Source: Chryseosolibacter sp044507775
GTDB taxonomy: Bacteria > Bacteroidota > Bacteroidia > Cytophagales > Cyclobacteriaceae
Assembly: GCA_044507775.1 (NCBI GenBank)
Contig: JBIQIY010000011.1
Coordinates: 62,001 to 126,000 of the forward strand
DNA length: 64,000 bases
Direction: 5' to 3'
Of this stretch, positions 51,837-59,612 are shown piece after piece. The position numbers and the translations under genes were made by a program. Under the pieces are notes generated by a model that was not told where the DNA came from, did no database searches, and saw only the letters and a list, made by a program, of their open reading frames with translations. Numbering within the stretch: position 1 is the first letter of the stretch; the number at the start of each line of letters is the position of its first letter.

Positions 51837-53309
51837 ATGAAAAAACGTCTGACACATATCTGTTTCGTTGTGGTGTTGCTCACGGCCCTAAGCGGTTGTG
51901 ACAAGTTCCTGGAAGAAACCCCTGACAACCGGGTCGACCTCAACACTCCGGACAAGGCGGCGCAATTGCTGACCAATGCGTATTCGAGCGCGGCCTATAC
52001 CTTCACCGAGTGGATGAGCGACGACGTCGGTTATACCTTTGGAACAACAAAGCTTCCCGAACACGAACAGGCTTATTCGTGGTCGGAGTTTACCGGCATT
52101 GACCAGGATACGCCGAGCCAGTTCTGGACGTCGACCTATGACGCGATCGCTCACTCCAACGAGGTCCTGGCGGTTATCGATGACATGCCCGGAGACCGTG
52201 CGAGGAAAAATGCCGTCAAAGGCGAGGCGCTGCTCACGCGCGCGTATGGACACTTCATGCTGGTAAATCTTTTTGCAAAGCACTACGACGCCGAAACCGC
52301 CGATGATGATCCGGGAATCCCCTATGTTGAGGAGCCGGAAACAGTCTTCATCAAGAAATACACGCGTCATTCCGTAGAGGAAGTTTATGACAAGATCGAG
52401 AACGACTTGCTCGACGGCCTCGAGCTGGTCGACGAAAGCTTCTACGCGAATTCCGGGAAGTATCACTTCACCCGCAATGCCGCCCTCGCATTCGCCTCCC
52501 GCTATTACCTGTTCAAAGGCGATCTCAGCAATTGCATCAAGTACAGTAATGAAATGTTGGGAAGCGATCCGGGTATTTTTGTCAAGAATATTCCGGCCCT
52601 GCTCTTCGAAAAGATCAATACCGAGGACTACGTTCGTCTGTATCACTCGCCAACCGATGACAGCAATCTCTTGCTGATCCGGCAGATCTCGAATTTTCAT
52701 CTGCCAAACCTTGGGCACTGGCCTACCCGGGCACTGTATTCCCAGATATTTGACGTGAATCCCTATGAACTCACCGACGAGCGAAAGGATCCGGCATGGG
52801 TTGCTGGCGAAAATGGCCTCGCAGCGACGAAGTTTGAATTCCTGTTTGAAAGGACCAGTATCACTTCGAATGTCGGGTTTAACTACACGATCTTTCTCGC
52901 ATTTCGCGGCGAAGAAGTACTGTTGAACCGCGCGGAATGTCTCGTCCGGCAAAACAACGTCAGCGCAGCGCTGGCCGACCTGCTACTCCTCGCAAAAAAG
53001 CGCTATCGACCCGAACAGGGCTTTAACGTCGACAACGTGACGCCGGACCAGCTGAGAATTCTTCTCAGAAATCATTATAACTCAACCAATGATCAGCTCA
53101 ACGCTTTCGTCTATGTGATCGAGGAACGGCAGAAAGAATTCATGCACGAGGGGATGCGATGGTTCGATATCAAACGACTACAGATACCCGTCGTTCACGT
53201 GATGCAGGATGGCGGCGTCGATACGCTCACGCCGGATGATAACCGGAAAGTCTTACAAATACCGCAGTCAGCCATCGACGTGGGCGGATTGGAACCGAAT
53301 CCGCGATAG
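51837..53309 (+). CDS. RagB/SusD family nutrient uptake outer-membrane lipoprotein
   Basis: 490 residues with lipobox ALSGC near residue 21 and the usual start of the mature protein (DKFLEETPDNRVDLNTPDKAAQLLTNAYSSAAY). TPR-like helices follow, and the C-terminal EERQKEFMHEGMRWFDIKRL is the SusD hallmark. SusD proteins form the lid of the SusC barrel and bind substrate at the surface. The gene starts 9 bp after SusC. Confidence 0.96.
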   Translation: MKKRLTHICFVVVLLTALSGCDKFLEETPDNRVDLNTPDKAAQLLTNAYSSAAYTFTEWMSDDVGYTFGTTKLPEHEQAYSWSEFTGIDQDTPSQFWTSTYDAIAHSNEVLAVIDDMPGDRARKNAVKGEALLTRAYGHFMLVNLFAKHYDAETADDDPGIPYVEEPETVFIKKYTRHSVEEVYDKIENDLLDGLELVDESFYANSGKYHFTRNAALAFASRYYLFKGDLSNCIKYSNEMLGSDPGIFVKNIPALLFEKINTEDYVRLYHSPTDDSNLLLIRQISNFHLPNLGHWPTRALYSQIFDVNPYELTDERKDPAWVAGENGLAATKFEFLFERTSITSNVGFNYTIFLAFRGEEVLLNRAECLVRQNNVSAALADLLLLAKKRYRPEQGFNVDNVTPDQLRILLRNHYNSTNDQLNAFVYVIEERQKEFMHEGMRWFDIKRLQIPVVHVMQDGGVDTLTPDDNRKVLQIPQSAIDVGGLEPNPR

Positions 53310-53324
53310 GCAAAAGATACTATT

Positions 53325-54191
53325 ATGAGGAACAAGATCTTATCATTCTTATTTATCGCCGGATTCGTCCTCGTGACGGCCTGCTATCCCGATGAGGAGA
53401 TAAAGGTGCCGGTCCGGGAGCAACCTTTTTCCGAGGATGAACTGGATCAGTACATTCAGGCAAACTTCATCGACGAATACGGAGTCGCGGTGCGGTACCG
53501 GTTTGTAGACCGTTATGTCGATCAGAACAAAAGGGTCACGCCGCCGAAGCTAACCGTTGTGAAGCCCATGCTCGATTTTCTCACCGAGCTCTGGATCGAG
53601 CCTTTTACGGACGTCGCCAACGGCAACCGGTTCTTCCGGTCGCATGTTCCTGCGGAGATCGTGTTGATCGGGTCCACCATGTATAATGCCGATGGCACCG
53701 TCACCCTGGGGACGGCGGATGCCGGTGCCAGAATCACACTGACAGAGGTAAATTTCGTGGATATTGAAAACCAGGAATGGGTGTTCCGCCAGTTGGGGAC
53801 GATCTACCACGAGTTCGCGCATATTGTCCATCAACGTTACAACCTCCCCCCTAACTGGCAGGAAATATCACCGCAAGGCTATACGTCGCTGGGATCGTGG
53901 TACAATCTGACAGACGACGAAGCGCTGGAACGCGGATTTGTATCTCCTTATGGCACGAGCACTTTCAACGAGGACTTTGCTGAGTTTGTAGCATTTCTCC
54001 TTTTCCGTCCCGATTTCTTTACCCGGTTTCTGGAGGATGAGCCGGATTGTCAAACGGTCGAGTGCGCTGCTCGCAACGAAGGCCGCGCTCGCCTGCGGAG
54101 AAAATACAACGCCGTGCTGCAACATTATGAACGCAATACCGGTGTAGATCTTCTCGAGGTCCGGGAAATCATCCAGTCAAAACTACAGTGA
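53325..54191 (+). CDS. Zinc-binding metallopeptidase lipoprotein of the SusCD operon
   Basis: 288 residues with lipobox LVTAC near residue 20. The zinc motif is HEFAHIVH (H162, E163, H166; possible third ligand in FNEDFAEFVAF). The sequence fits the LP_HExxH group, described as substrate-import-associated zinc metallohydrolase lipoproteins, which travel with SusC/SusD pairs. It probably trims a substrate at the cell surface before uptake. It ends overlapping the DUF4302 gene by 4 nt, so the operon is tightly coupled. Confidence 0.92.
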   Translation: MRNKILSFLFIAGFVLVTACYPDEEIKVPVREQPFSEDELDQYIQANFIDEYGVAVRYRFVDRYVDQNKRVTPPKLTVVKPMLDFLTELWIEPFTDVANGNRFFRSHVPAEIVLIGSTMYNADGTVTLGTADAGARITLTEVNFVDIENQEWVFRQLGTIYHEFAHIVHQRYNLPPNWQEISPQGYTSLGSWYNLTDDEALERGFVSPYGTSTFNEDFAEFVAFLLFRPDFFTRFLEDEPDCQTVECAARNEGRARLRRKYNAVLQHYERNTGVDLLEVREIIQSKLQ

Positions 54192-55552
54192 TGAAAAAAC
54201 TATTCAATGCGGCGCTGATGATTTCGATCGTTCTGATATCCTGTCAGGACGACGACGTGAGGCTTTTTGATCAGACGGCCGATGAGCGTGCAGCCCAGGC
54301 AATCGCAAGCCTGAAACAGGATCTCGTCGCACCTGAACACGGCTGGCTGCTGAAATACCGCCCGCAGGAAGGTGCCGGGGCGTACTACGTGTTGATGGAT
54401 TTCCAGGAAAACGACAAGGTTGTCATAAATACCGACCTCGGCGCCGAGGACGGCGAATATTTCCAGGACACAATCTCTTACCGCGTTGACAATTCACTGG
54501 GGCTTGAACTGATCCTGGAAAATTATTCGTTTTTCAGTTTCCTGTTCGAACAGGATGCCGCCACATTCGGCGCCGAATACGAGTTTAACTTTGTCAACAA
54601 GACGCCCGACAACGCGCTCGTCTTTCAAAGCAAAACGGACGTGGGCGTTCCGGATATCATCCTGTTTCAGGAGGCGTCATCGTCCGATGCGAGTTTGCTG
54701 GGCGTCGGCCTCGCCACCGATCTCAATATACTCTCCGGCGACTTCGACAAGTTTACATCATCATTGAGGCTTACCTACAACGCAAAAGATCTTGCTCTGT
54801 ACGTTTCGCTGGATGAATTCCGCAGGACCATAACGGTCACATCTGCTTCGCGGAAGAGTAATTCCGCGATTACACAGACCGTTAATTTTTCCACAGGCTA
54901 CCTCATCGAAGGCGATAAGATGATTCTGGACAAACCGCTGGAAGGCACCATCCTGGGAAACGCCATTTCGATTGCCAGTCTTGAGCTGAATACTCTCGGC
55001 GAGTCAACCGTCAGCGTCTGCGCGGATCCCATTACAGTGCACAACTTTTCCGGTGTAACATCCGCTGGTGATGCCATCATCCTGGAGACGAGCCTGGTCG
55101 ATGTCAGCGGCAAGACCTTTGCGCAGCGATCGGATTTCTACTTTTGTCCCCTCATATACATCTTTGATAACGGTACATCTGTGAGTGAGCAGGTTATTGA
55201 GGATGTCGCAGGCGCCCTGGAGATGCACCTTTACTATGGCTATGACCTCGGCAACGGGACTACCCTGAACGGGATCGGATTTGTGATCCAGAATATCGAT
55301 GGAAGTGTAACGTTTGCCCTACGGCAGTTCACGCCCGTTTTGACGGACAATAATCTGGTCTTCAATTTTGCACCCACCATCACCCTGTTTGGGAATACGC
55401 AAACGAGCGCCAACATCGACAATATCAACATTTACCTGAACGCTCTGACTTCGGGCGACAAGACATACGTTTTTCAACTAAACCAGGATGTATACGAGTT
55501 CCACAACCCCTGCACAGGCTGGAGTTTTGTCTTTATCAACGCGAATCAATAG
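54188..55552 (+). CDS. DUF4302 domain-containing lipoprotein
   Basis: 454 residues, lipobox VLISC. The N terminus AQAIASLKQDLVAPEHGWLLKYRPQEGAGAYYVLMDFQEND and the middle GVPDIILFQEASS segment match DUF4302, a Bacteroidota family found in SusCD operons next to LP_HExxH peptidases. A second half with beta-rich repeats ends in a WSFVFINANQ tail. It overlaps the metallopeptidase gene by 4 nt. It is probably an accessory surface-binding protein; the ligand is unknown. Confidence 0.88.
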   Translation: MMKKLFNAALMISIVLISCQDDDVRLFDQTADERAAQAIASLKQDLVAPEHGWLLKYRPQEGAGAYYVLMDFQENDKVVINTDLGAEDGEYFQDTISYRVDNSLGLELILENYSFFSFLFEQDAATFGAEYEFNFVNKTPDNALVFQSKTDVGVPDIILFQEASSSDASLLGVGLATDLNILSGDFDKFTSSLRLTYNAKDLALYVSLDEFRRTITVTSASRKSNSAITQTVNFSTGYLIEGDKMILDKPLEGTILGNAISIASLELNTLGESTVSVCADPITVHNFSGVTSAGDAIILETSLVDVSGKTFAQRSDFYFCPLIYIFDNGTSVSEQVIEDVAGALEMHLYYGYDLGNGTTLNGIGFVIQNIDGSVTFALRQFTPVLTDNNLVFNFAPTITLFGNTQTSANIDNINIYLNALTSGDKTYVFQLNQDVYEFHNPCTGWSFVFINANQ

Positions 55553-55601
55553 GGTTGCACAGAAACAAAAATCGCTTTAACTTGAAATAAACAATACGGT
55601 C

Positions 55602-57014
55602 ATGAAAAAAATCGCTGCGCTTATACTGTCCGTTGCCCTGCCGGGTGCCATGGGCCTGGGACTAACATCCTGCAAAGATGACGATCCTCCGGCCAAGCCG
55701 AAACTGTCATTTGCAGAATCTGCCATCGAGGTGAATGAAGACGACGGTGTTGTCGAAGTCGAGCTGAGGCTCGATAAGGCGCATTCCAAGGATCTGCGGA
55801 TCGAGTACGATTTGAGCGGTACCGCGGCGGACCAGGACAAGGTCGGAACAGCAAACGCTGACTATGAAGTGGTGGGTGACCACGGTGTCGTCGAAATTGA
55901 GTCGGGCGAGACCACCGGCATCATCAAACTCAAAATCTATGCGGATGCCACTTTCGAAGAGGATGAGACAATCAAGATCTCGATCACTGATCTCAACACG
56001 GATGAAATCGAACGGACGGGAGACGATGAGGTGGTTGTTACGATCAAGAACGACGACGACAAATTGACTGCTTCATTTGCCAATGCCACCATGACTATAA
56101 ATGAGGCCGATGGGATTGAGGTCGACAACGACCAGTTGTTCATCATTCCCCTGAATATTCCCGTTCAGCTTGATAAGCCGGCACCGACCGACGTTGTTGT
56201 GAAGTATTCAATCAAGATCGACCTTCAGGATCAAAACCGAAACGACGCCATAGACAGCACATGGGCTGTCCAGAATGACGTACCCGTCTTTTATGCCGAC
56301 TATTCGATCAGAGGAACAAAGGGTGAGGTCCGAATCCCCAGCGGAGCGACATCAGGAAATATCCAGATCTATCTCCGATCAGATTTTGCTTTTGACCCGG
56401 ACGAAGAGATTGAAATCACCCTTGAACCGTCAAGCTCGGTGCAGGTCGGAACCAACAAGACGATGGTCGCAACGATAAACGAGCAGGATGGCAAACTCGT
56501 GGTGCTGGTTTGGGATGCCGCTTACACAGATGTTGACCTGGATATGTTTCTGTGGACCGGAGCGGACACGACCAATCTCGACCTGATCATTGGACTATCT
56601 ACCAACCCGAGCGTGACATTCAAAGCCGAATTCCTTCACATTCCGAAGATATTTGCCGAGGGTGCATTTGGATTGAGTTACGTGTACTGGGGTGGAACGG
56701 CCGAACCCATGAACTTCCAGGTTCGCTTCGTGGACTTCGTGGACAATCAGGATGAACCGGAGGTGGATTGGGACGTCTTTAATGGATCCTACACGAAGGC
56801 TAATCTTAACCCGTGGACCGAGGACAATGGCGTCTACCCGCCCCTGATCTCGCACCGGCTCGTCATTACCGACGGAACTTTCGCATACGGAAAAATTCAA
56901 AGGCCCACGGCCAACAGCAGGCTGCGCCCTCAAGCCGTCCAGCCTCCGGCGCAGAAATTTCAAGCGAGGCCACACGGAGACTTTAAATCGGTGATCCGGA
57001 ATTATCGAAAATAA
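55602..57014 (+). CDS. Calx-beta domain lipoprotein (end of SusCD operon)
   Basis: 470 residues, lipobox LGLTSC. Two Calx-beta-like domains follow: FAESAIEVNEDDGVVEVELRLDKAHSKDLRIEYDLSGTA ... VVVTIKNDDD and FANATMTINEADGIEV ... ATINEQDG. Calx-beta folds bind calcium through Asp/Glu clusters, visible here as FEEDETIKI and FDPDEEIEI. The C-terminal third has no recognised domain and ends in a basic stretch rich in Pro and Gln. It ends the five-gene operon, 63 bp before a strong terminator. Confidence 0.82.
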   Translation: MKKIAALILSVALPGAMGLGLTSCKDDDPPAKPKLSFAESAIEVNEDDGVVEVELRLDKAHSKDLRIEYDLSGTAADQDKVGTANADYEVVGDHGVVEIESGETTGIIKLKIYADATFEEDETIKISITDLNTDEIERTGDDEVVVTIKNDDDKLTASFANATMTINEADGIEVDNDQLFIIPLNIPVQLDKPAPTDVVVKYSIKIDLQDQNRNDAIDSTWAVQNDVPVFYADYSIRGTKGEVRIPSGATSGNIQIYLRSDFAFDPDEEIEITLEPSSSVQVGTNKTMVATINEQDGKLVVLVWDAAYTDVDLDMFLWTGADTTNLDLIIGLSTNPSVTFKAEFLHIPKIFAEGAFGLSYVYWGGTAEPMNFQVRFVDFVDNQDEPEVDWDVFNGSYTKANLNPWTEDNGVYPPLISHRLVITDGTFAYGKIQRPTANSRLRPQAVQPPAQKFQARPHGDFKSVIRNYRK

Positions 57015-57366
57015 CGGTTTATCGGTTTCGATTTTCTTCGAAGGAACTTCTCATAGGATCGCATCGCGATCCGGGCAAAAGAGCTGCTAAGAATTATGGC
57101 AGCTCTTTTTGTTGGTCTTCCAGCCGGTAGAAACGATTGTAAAATGCTTATCGAAGAAATGTGCAGAAAAACGTCCTATACCGGGAATGGGCAAACAAAA
57201 ATATCCCGTGAAGGCGCGGGACATTTTATTTGTGGCAAGTTTAAAAAAACCAAACGATTAGTGCCGAAGAGATAGAGCAAACCCAAACGATGTCTGTAGA
57301 TCTAATTACCCATTCAAATCACAGCGCTTTCAGGATTGTGAGTTTCAGCGCAAAACCACCACGAAT
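57015..57366. other. Intergenic region between the SusCD operon and the beta-helix family
   Basis: 352 bp with no convincing gene. It contains the terminator at 57077-57110 and a weak hairpin (TCCCG/CGGGA, near 57204-57221). An A/T-rich stretch precedes the next gene. No exact promoter consensus was found. Confidence 0.6.
57077..57110 (+). terminator. Rho-independent terminator of the SusCD operon
   Basis: A perfect stem AAAAGAGCTGC (57076-57086) / GCAGCTCTTTT (57099-57109) with a 12-nt loop and a terminal T-run. It follows the Calx-beta lipoprotein gene by 62 bp. Confidence 0.85.
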
Positions 57367-57747
57367 ATGAGAAACAACCGCTTAATGTCCATGAAGAACA
57401 TCTTAATTGCAGCATTCACCGTTTTTGCACTTTCCCAATGTACAGAAGAAGAAGTAGTCCCCGCGCAAGCACCGGCGCTTGCGGAGGAAGCAGTTGAAGT
57501 CGCGCCCGCAACCGGCAGTATGACGATCAGTGGCGTGTACACTTCGTATGAGGAAATCGCCGATTGCAAGACCTGCACGTATGTTGTACCGGTAGATGTT
57601 GCGATCGTGGATGGGAAAGAACTTAACCTTGCGCCAGGATCTGTTATTTGTCTTGACAAAGCCAGGCAATACGGCGATGTTGATTTCGTGAATCTCGAGG
57701 GATCAAAAGAAAGCCCTATCCGTATCGGAACTACTACATTCAAGTAG
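57367..57747 (+). CDS. Truncated N-terminal paralogue of the beta-helix lipoprotein family
   Basis: 126 residues; ATGs at 57385 and 57391 are alternative starts. It has a lipobox (FALSQC) and then the N-terminal ~60-residue module shared with the three full-length neighbours: CTYVVPVDVAIVDGKELNLAPGSVICLDKARQYGDVDFVNLEGSKESPIRIG. It stops where the others continue into the beta-helix, so it is a natural short form or the remnant of a deletion. The reading frame is intact with no extra C-terminal module. It lies 39 bp before the first full paralogue. Confidence 0.75.
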   Translation: MRNNRLMSMKNILIAAFTVFALSQCTEEEVVPAQAPALAEEAVEVAPATGSMTISGVYTSYEEIADCKTCTYVVPVDVAIVDGKELNLAPGSVICLDKARQYGDVDFVNLEGSKESPIRIGTTTFK

Positions 57748-57785
57748 GTGTAGTAGGTCCTGCAAACCTCTTAAAACTATAAAGA

Positions 57786-59210
57786 ATGATGTTGAAGAAC
57801 CGGGCCATCTCCGCGATGGCCAAGGCGCTCGCCTTTGGGTTGATCGCCATTTCCTTCCAATGTACGGAGGAAGACTTGTTGTTGACTTCAGCGACCGACA
57901 TCAATACCGCTACGGCTACCGGCGAAACCGCGACCACCGCTGCCGGTAGCTGCGGCTGTACTTATACTGTTCCGGCAACCGCGTACAGGATCGATGGGCA
58001 GGCACTCGGGCTCAAGCCCGGCGCGGTGATCTGTCTGAAAGCAGGAGTGGCCTACAAGAACCTGGTCTTTAAAAATATCCGGGGAACAGCGGCTGCTCCG
58101 ATCACGATCAAGAATTGCGGCGGGACGGCCACTATTACGGGAACCAATCAGTGGTTCGGCATACGGACTGAATACAGCTCCTATTTCCGTATCACGGGTG
58201 GTAACACGGACGGAAGCTATGGAATCCGCATCAATGGCGGAACGCAATCTCTTCACCTCGACCTGCTTACTACGAATGTTGAGGTCGACCATGTCGAAAT
58301 CTACAACTCCGGTTTCGCGGGTGTGATGGCAAAGACCGACCCGACATGTGACAATGCAACCATCCGCGGTAATTTCGTCATGCGGGATGTGCGGCTTCAT
58401 CACAATTATGTGCACGACACCGCGGCGGAAGGATTCTATGTCGGACACAATAACTACCTCACCGGCATCAGTACACCGTGTGGAACGCGCTTGCCGGGCA
58501 CGCTGGAGGGACTCAAGATCTATGACAATATCATCAAGAACTCCGGCTACGAGGCTATCCAGCTCGCGTCTACGCCCAAGGGAGCAGAGATCTACAACAA
58601 CCGGATTGAGAACTATGGCGTGAAGAACGTGACCTATCAAAATCACGGCGTTCAGTTCGGCGAAGGAGGAGTTGCTAGGTTCCATGGCAACCTGATCAAA
58701 GGCGGAAAAGGCAACGGAGTCATGATCATCGGCAATGCTGAGAACTTCCTCTACAACAACCTGATCATTAATCCCGGAGCGCATGGAATTTTTTGCGATG
58801 ACCGGACTGCCACTGGCGCAGGCTTCAAGTTCATCAACAATACCATCGTCAACTCCGGGCAGGATGGCATCAGGATCTATGCTGACAATGTGCCGATGAA
58901 CTACATTTACAATAACCTCATCGTAAATCCGAAGAGCTATTCGACCTATTCATATCCGCGGACGGGGAACGACGCTTATATTTATGTCCTGGGCAAATCT
59001 GTTAAGCTTCAATCGCTGAACAATTATATCACCCGCGATATTAATGCACCGAAGTTTGTGAGCGCGTCTGCCGGCAATTTTGCTCTCACATCCAAATCAC
59101 CGGCCGTTAACAAGGGATTCAATATCGGCTCTTACAACATACCCCTCGACTACGCGAAGAAGCCGAGGCTCCACGGCGCTGCCTATGATATTGGCGCCTA
59201 TGAATATTAA
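57786..59210 (+). CDS. Right-handed beta-helix lipoprotein, paralogue 1
   Basis: 474 residues, lipobox IAISFQC. The conserved N-terminal module (CGCTYTVPATAYRIDGQALGLKPGAVICLKAGVAYKNLVFKNI...) runs into a right-handed parallel beta-helix (Asn/Gly-rich coils, FRITGG, EVDHVEIYNSGFAGVMAKTDPTCDNATIRGNFVM). The helix continues to the end (DIGAYEY). The fold resembles pectate lyase-like or alginate-lyase-like polysaccharide-active proteins, but no catalytic residue set can be assigned. A surface location is likely from the lipobox. A strong terminator follows. Confidence 0.85.
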   Translation: MMLKNRAISAMAKALAFGLIAISFQCTEEDLLLTSATDINTATATGETATTAAGSCGCTYTVPATAYRIDGQALGLKPGAVICLKAGVAYKNLVFKNIRGTAAAPITIKNCGGTATITGTNQWFGIRTEYSSYFRITGGNTDGSYGIRINGGTQSLHLDLLTTNVEVDHVEIYNSGFAGVMAKTDPTCDNATIRGNFVMRDVRLHHNYVHDTAAEGFYVGHNNYLTGISTPCGTRLPGTLEGLKIYDNIIKNSGYEAIQLASTPKGAEIYNNRIENYGVKNVTYQNHGVQFGEGGVARFHGNLIKGGKGNGVMIIGNAENFLYNNLIINPGAHGIFCDDRTATGAGFKFINNTIVNSGQDGIRIYADNVPMNYIYNNLIVNPKSYSTYSYPRTGNDAYIYVLGKSVKLQSLNNYITRDINAPKFVSASAGNFALTSKSPAVNKGFNIGSYNIPLDYAKKPRLHGAAYDIGAYEY

Positions 59211-59240
59211 ATAATGTGTTTAGTTCTGTTTCCCAAAAAG

Positions 59241-59264
59241 GCCCGTTTCAACACGGGCTTTTTT
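59241..59264 (+). terminator. Rho-independent terminator after beta-helix paralogue 1
   Basis: GCCCGT (59241-59246) / ACGGGC (59253-59258) with loop TTCAAC, then TTTTTTG. It lies 30 bp past the stop codon. Confidence 0.85.
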
Positions 59265-59479
59265 GTTTTCTACCCGATCATCATACCGCCGGTAAAATTC
59301 ATACATTCGGAAACAGCCGAGGGGAAAATTCCCCACCTTATACTCTATTAACTTTCTCACCTTTTTAACTCCGGTATATCTGCCGGACGCATCCCGCTTT
59401 GCGAAATGTAGTAATTCCTTACACGTCTCAGCAGCGGCTATAAAGGTTCTTGCTTAACTGCCGCTCGAAGCGTCAATTT

Positions 59480-59500
59480 TGGGGTTAGTGTTTAACCCCA
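59480..59500. promoter_or_regulatory. Perfect 8-bp inverted repeat upstream of beta-helix paralogue 2
   Basis: TGGGGTTA and TAACCCCA flank the 5-nt loop GTGTT. There is no T-run, so it is not a terminator. Candidate operator or leader stem for the gene at 59613. Confidence 0.45.
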
Positions 59501-59612
59501 CTTATATGATGTAGCGATTCTTCATCCGCCCGCCCGTCTATTCTTTAATCTGCACGAATCATAAACTCCACGATTTAGGGGACGCGAAAGCATCCCTGAA
59601 AATATCATCAAC

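Larger units (their letters stand above)
59211..59612. other. Intergenic region before beta-helix paralogue 2, with inverted repeats
   Basis: 402 bp without a gene. Besides the terminator it holds two inverted repeats that could be operators or RNA stems. These are AGCGGC (59433-59438) / GCCGCT (59460-59465), and a perfect 8-bp hairpin TGGGGTTA-gtgtt-TAACCCCA (59480-59500) about 110 bp before the start. Confidence 0.55.

Noticed and set aside
51888..52952. A 354-residue minus-strand frame antisense to the SusD gene
   Set aside because: SusD is certain on the plus strand, and the antisense translation has no recognisable features.
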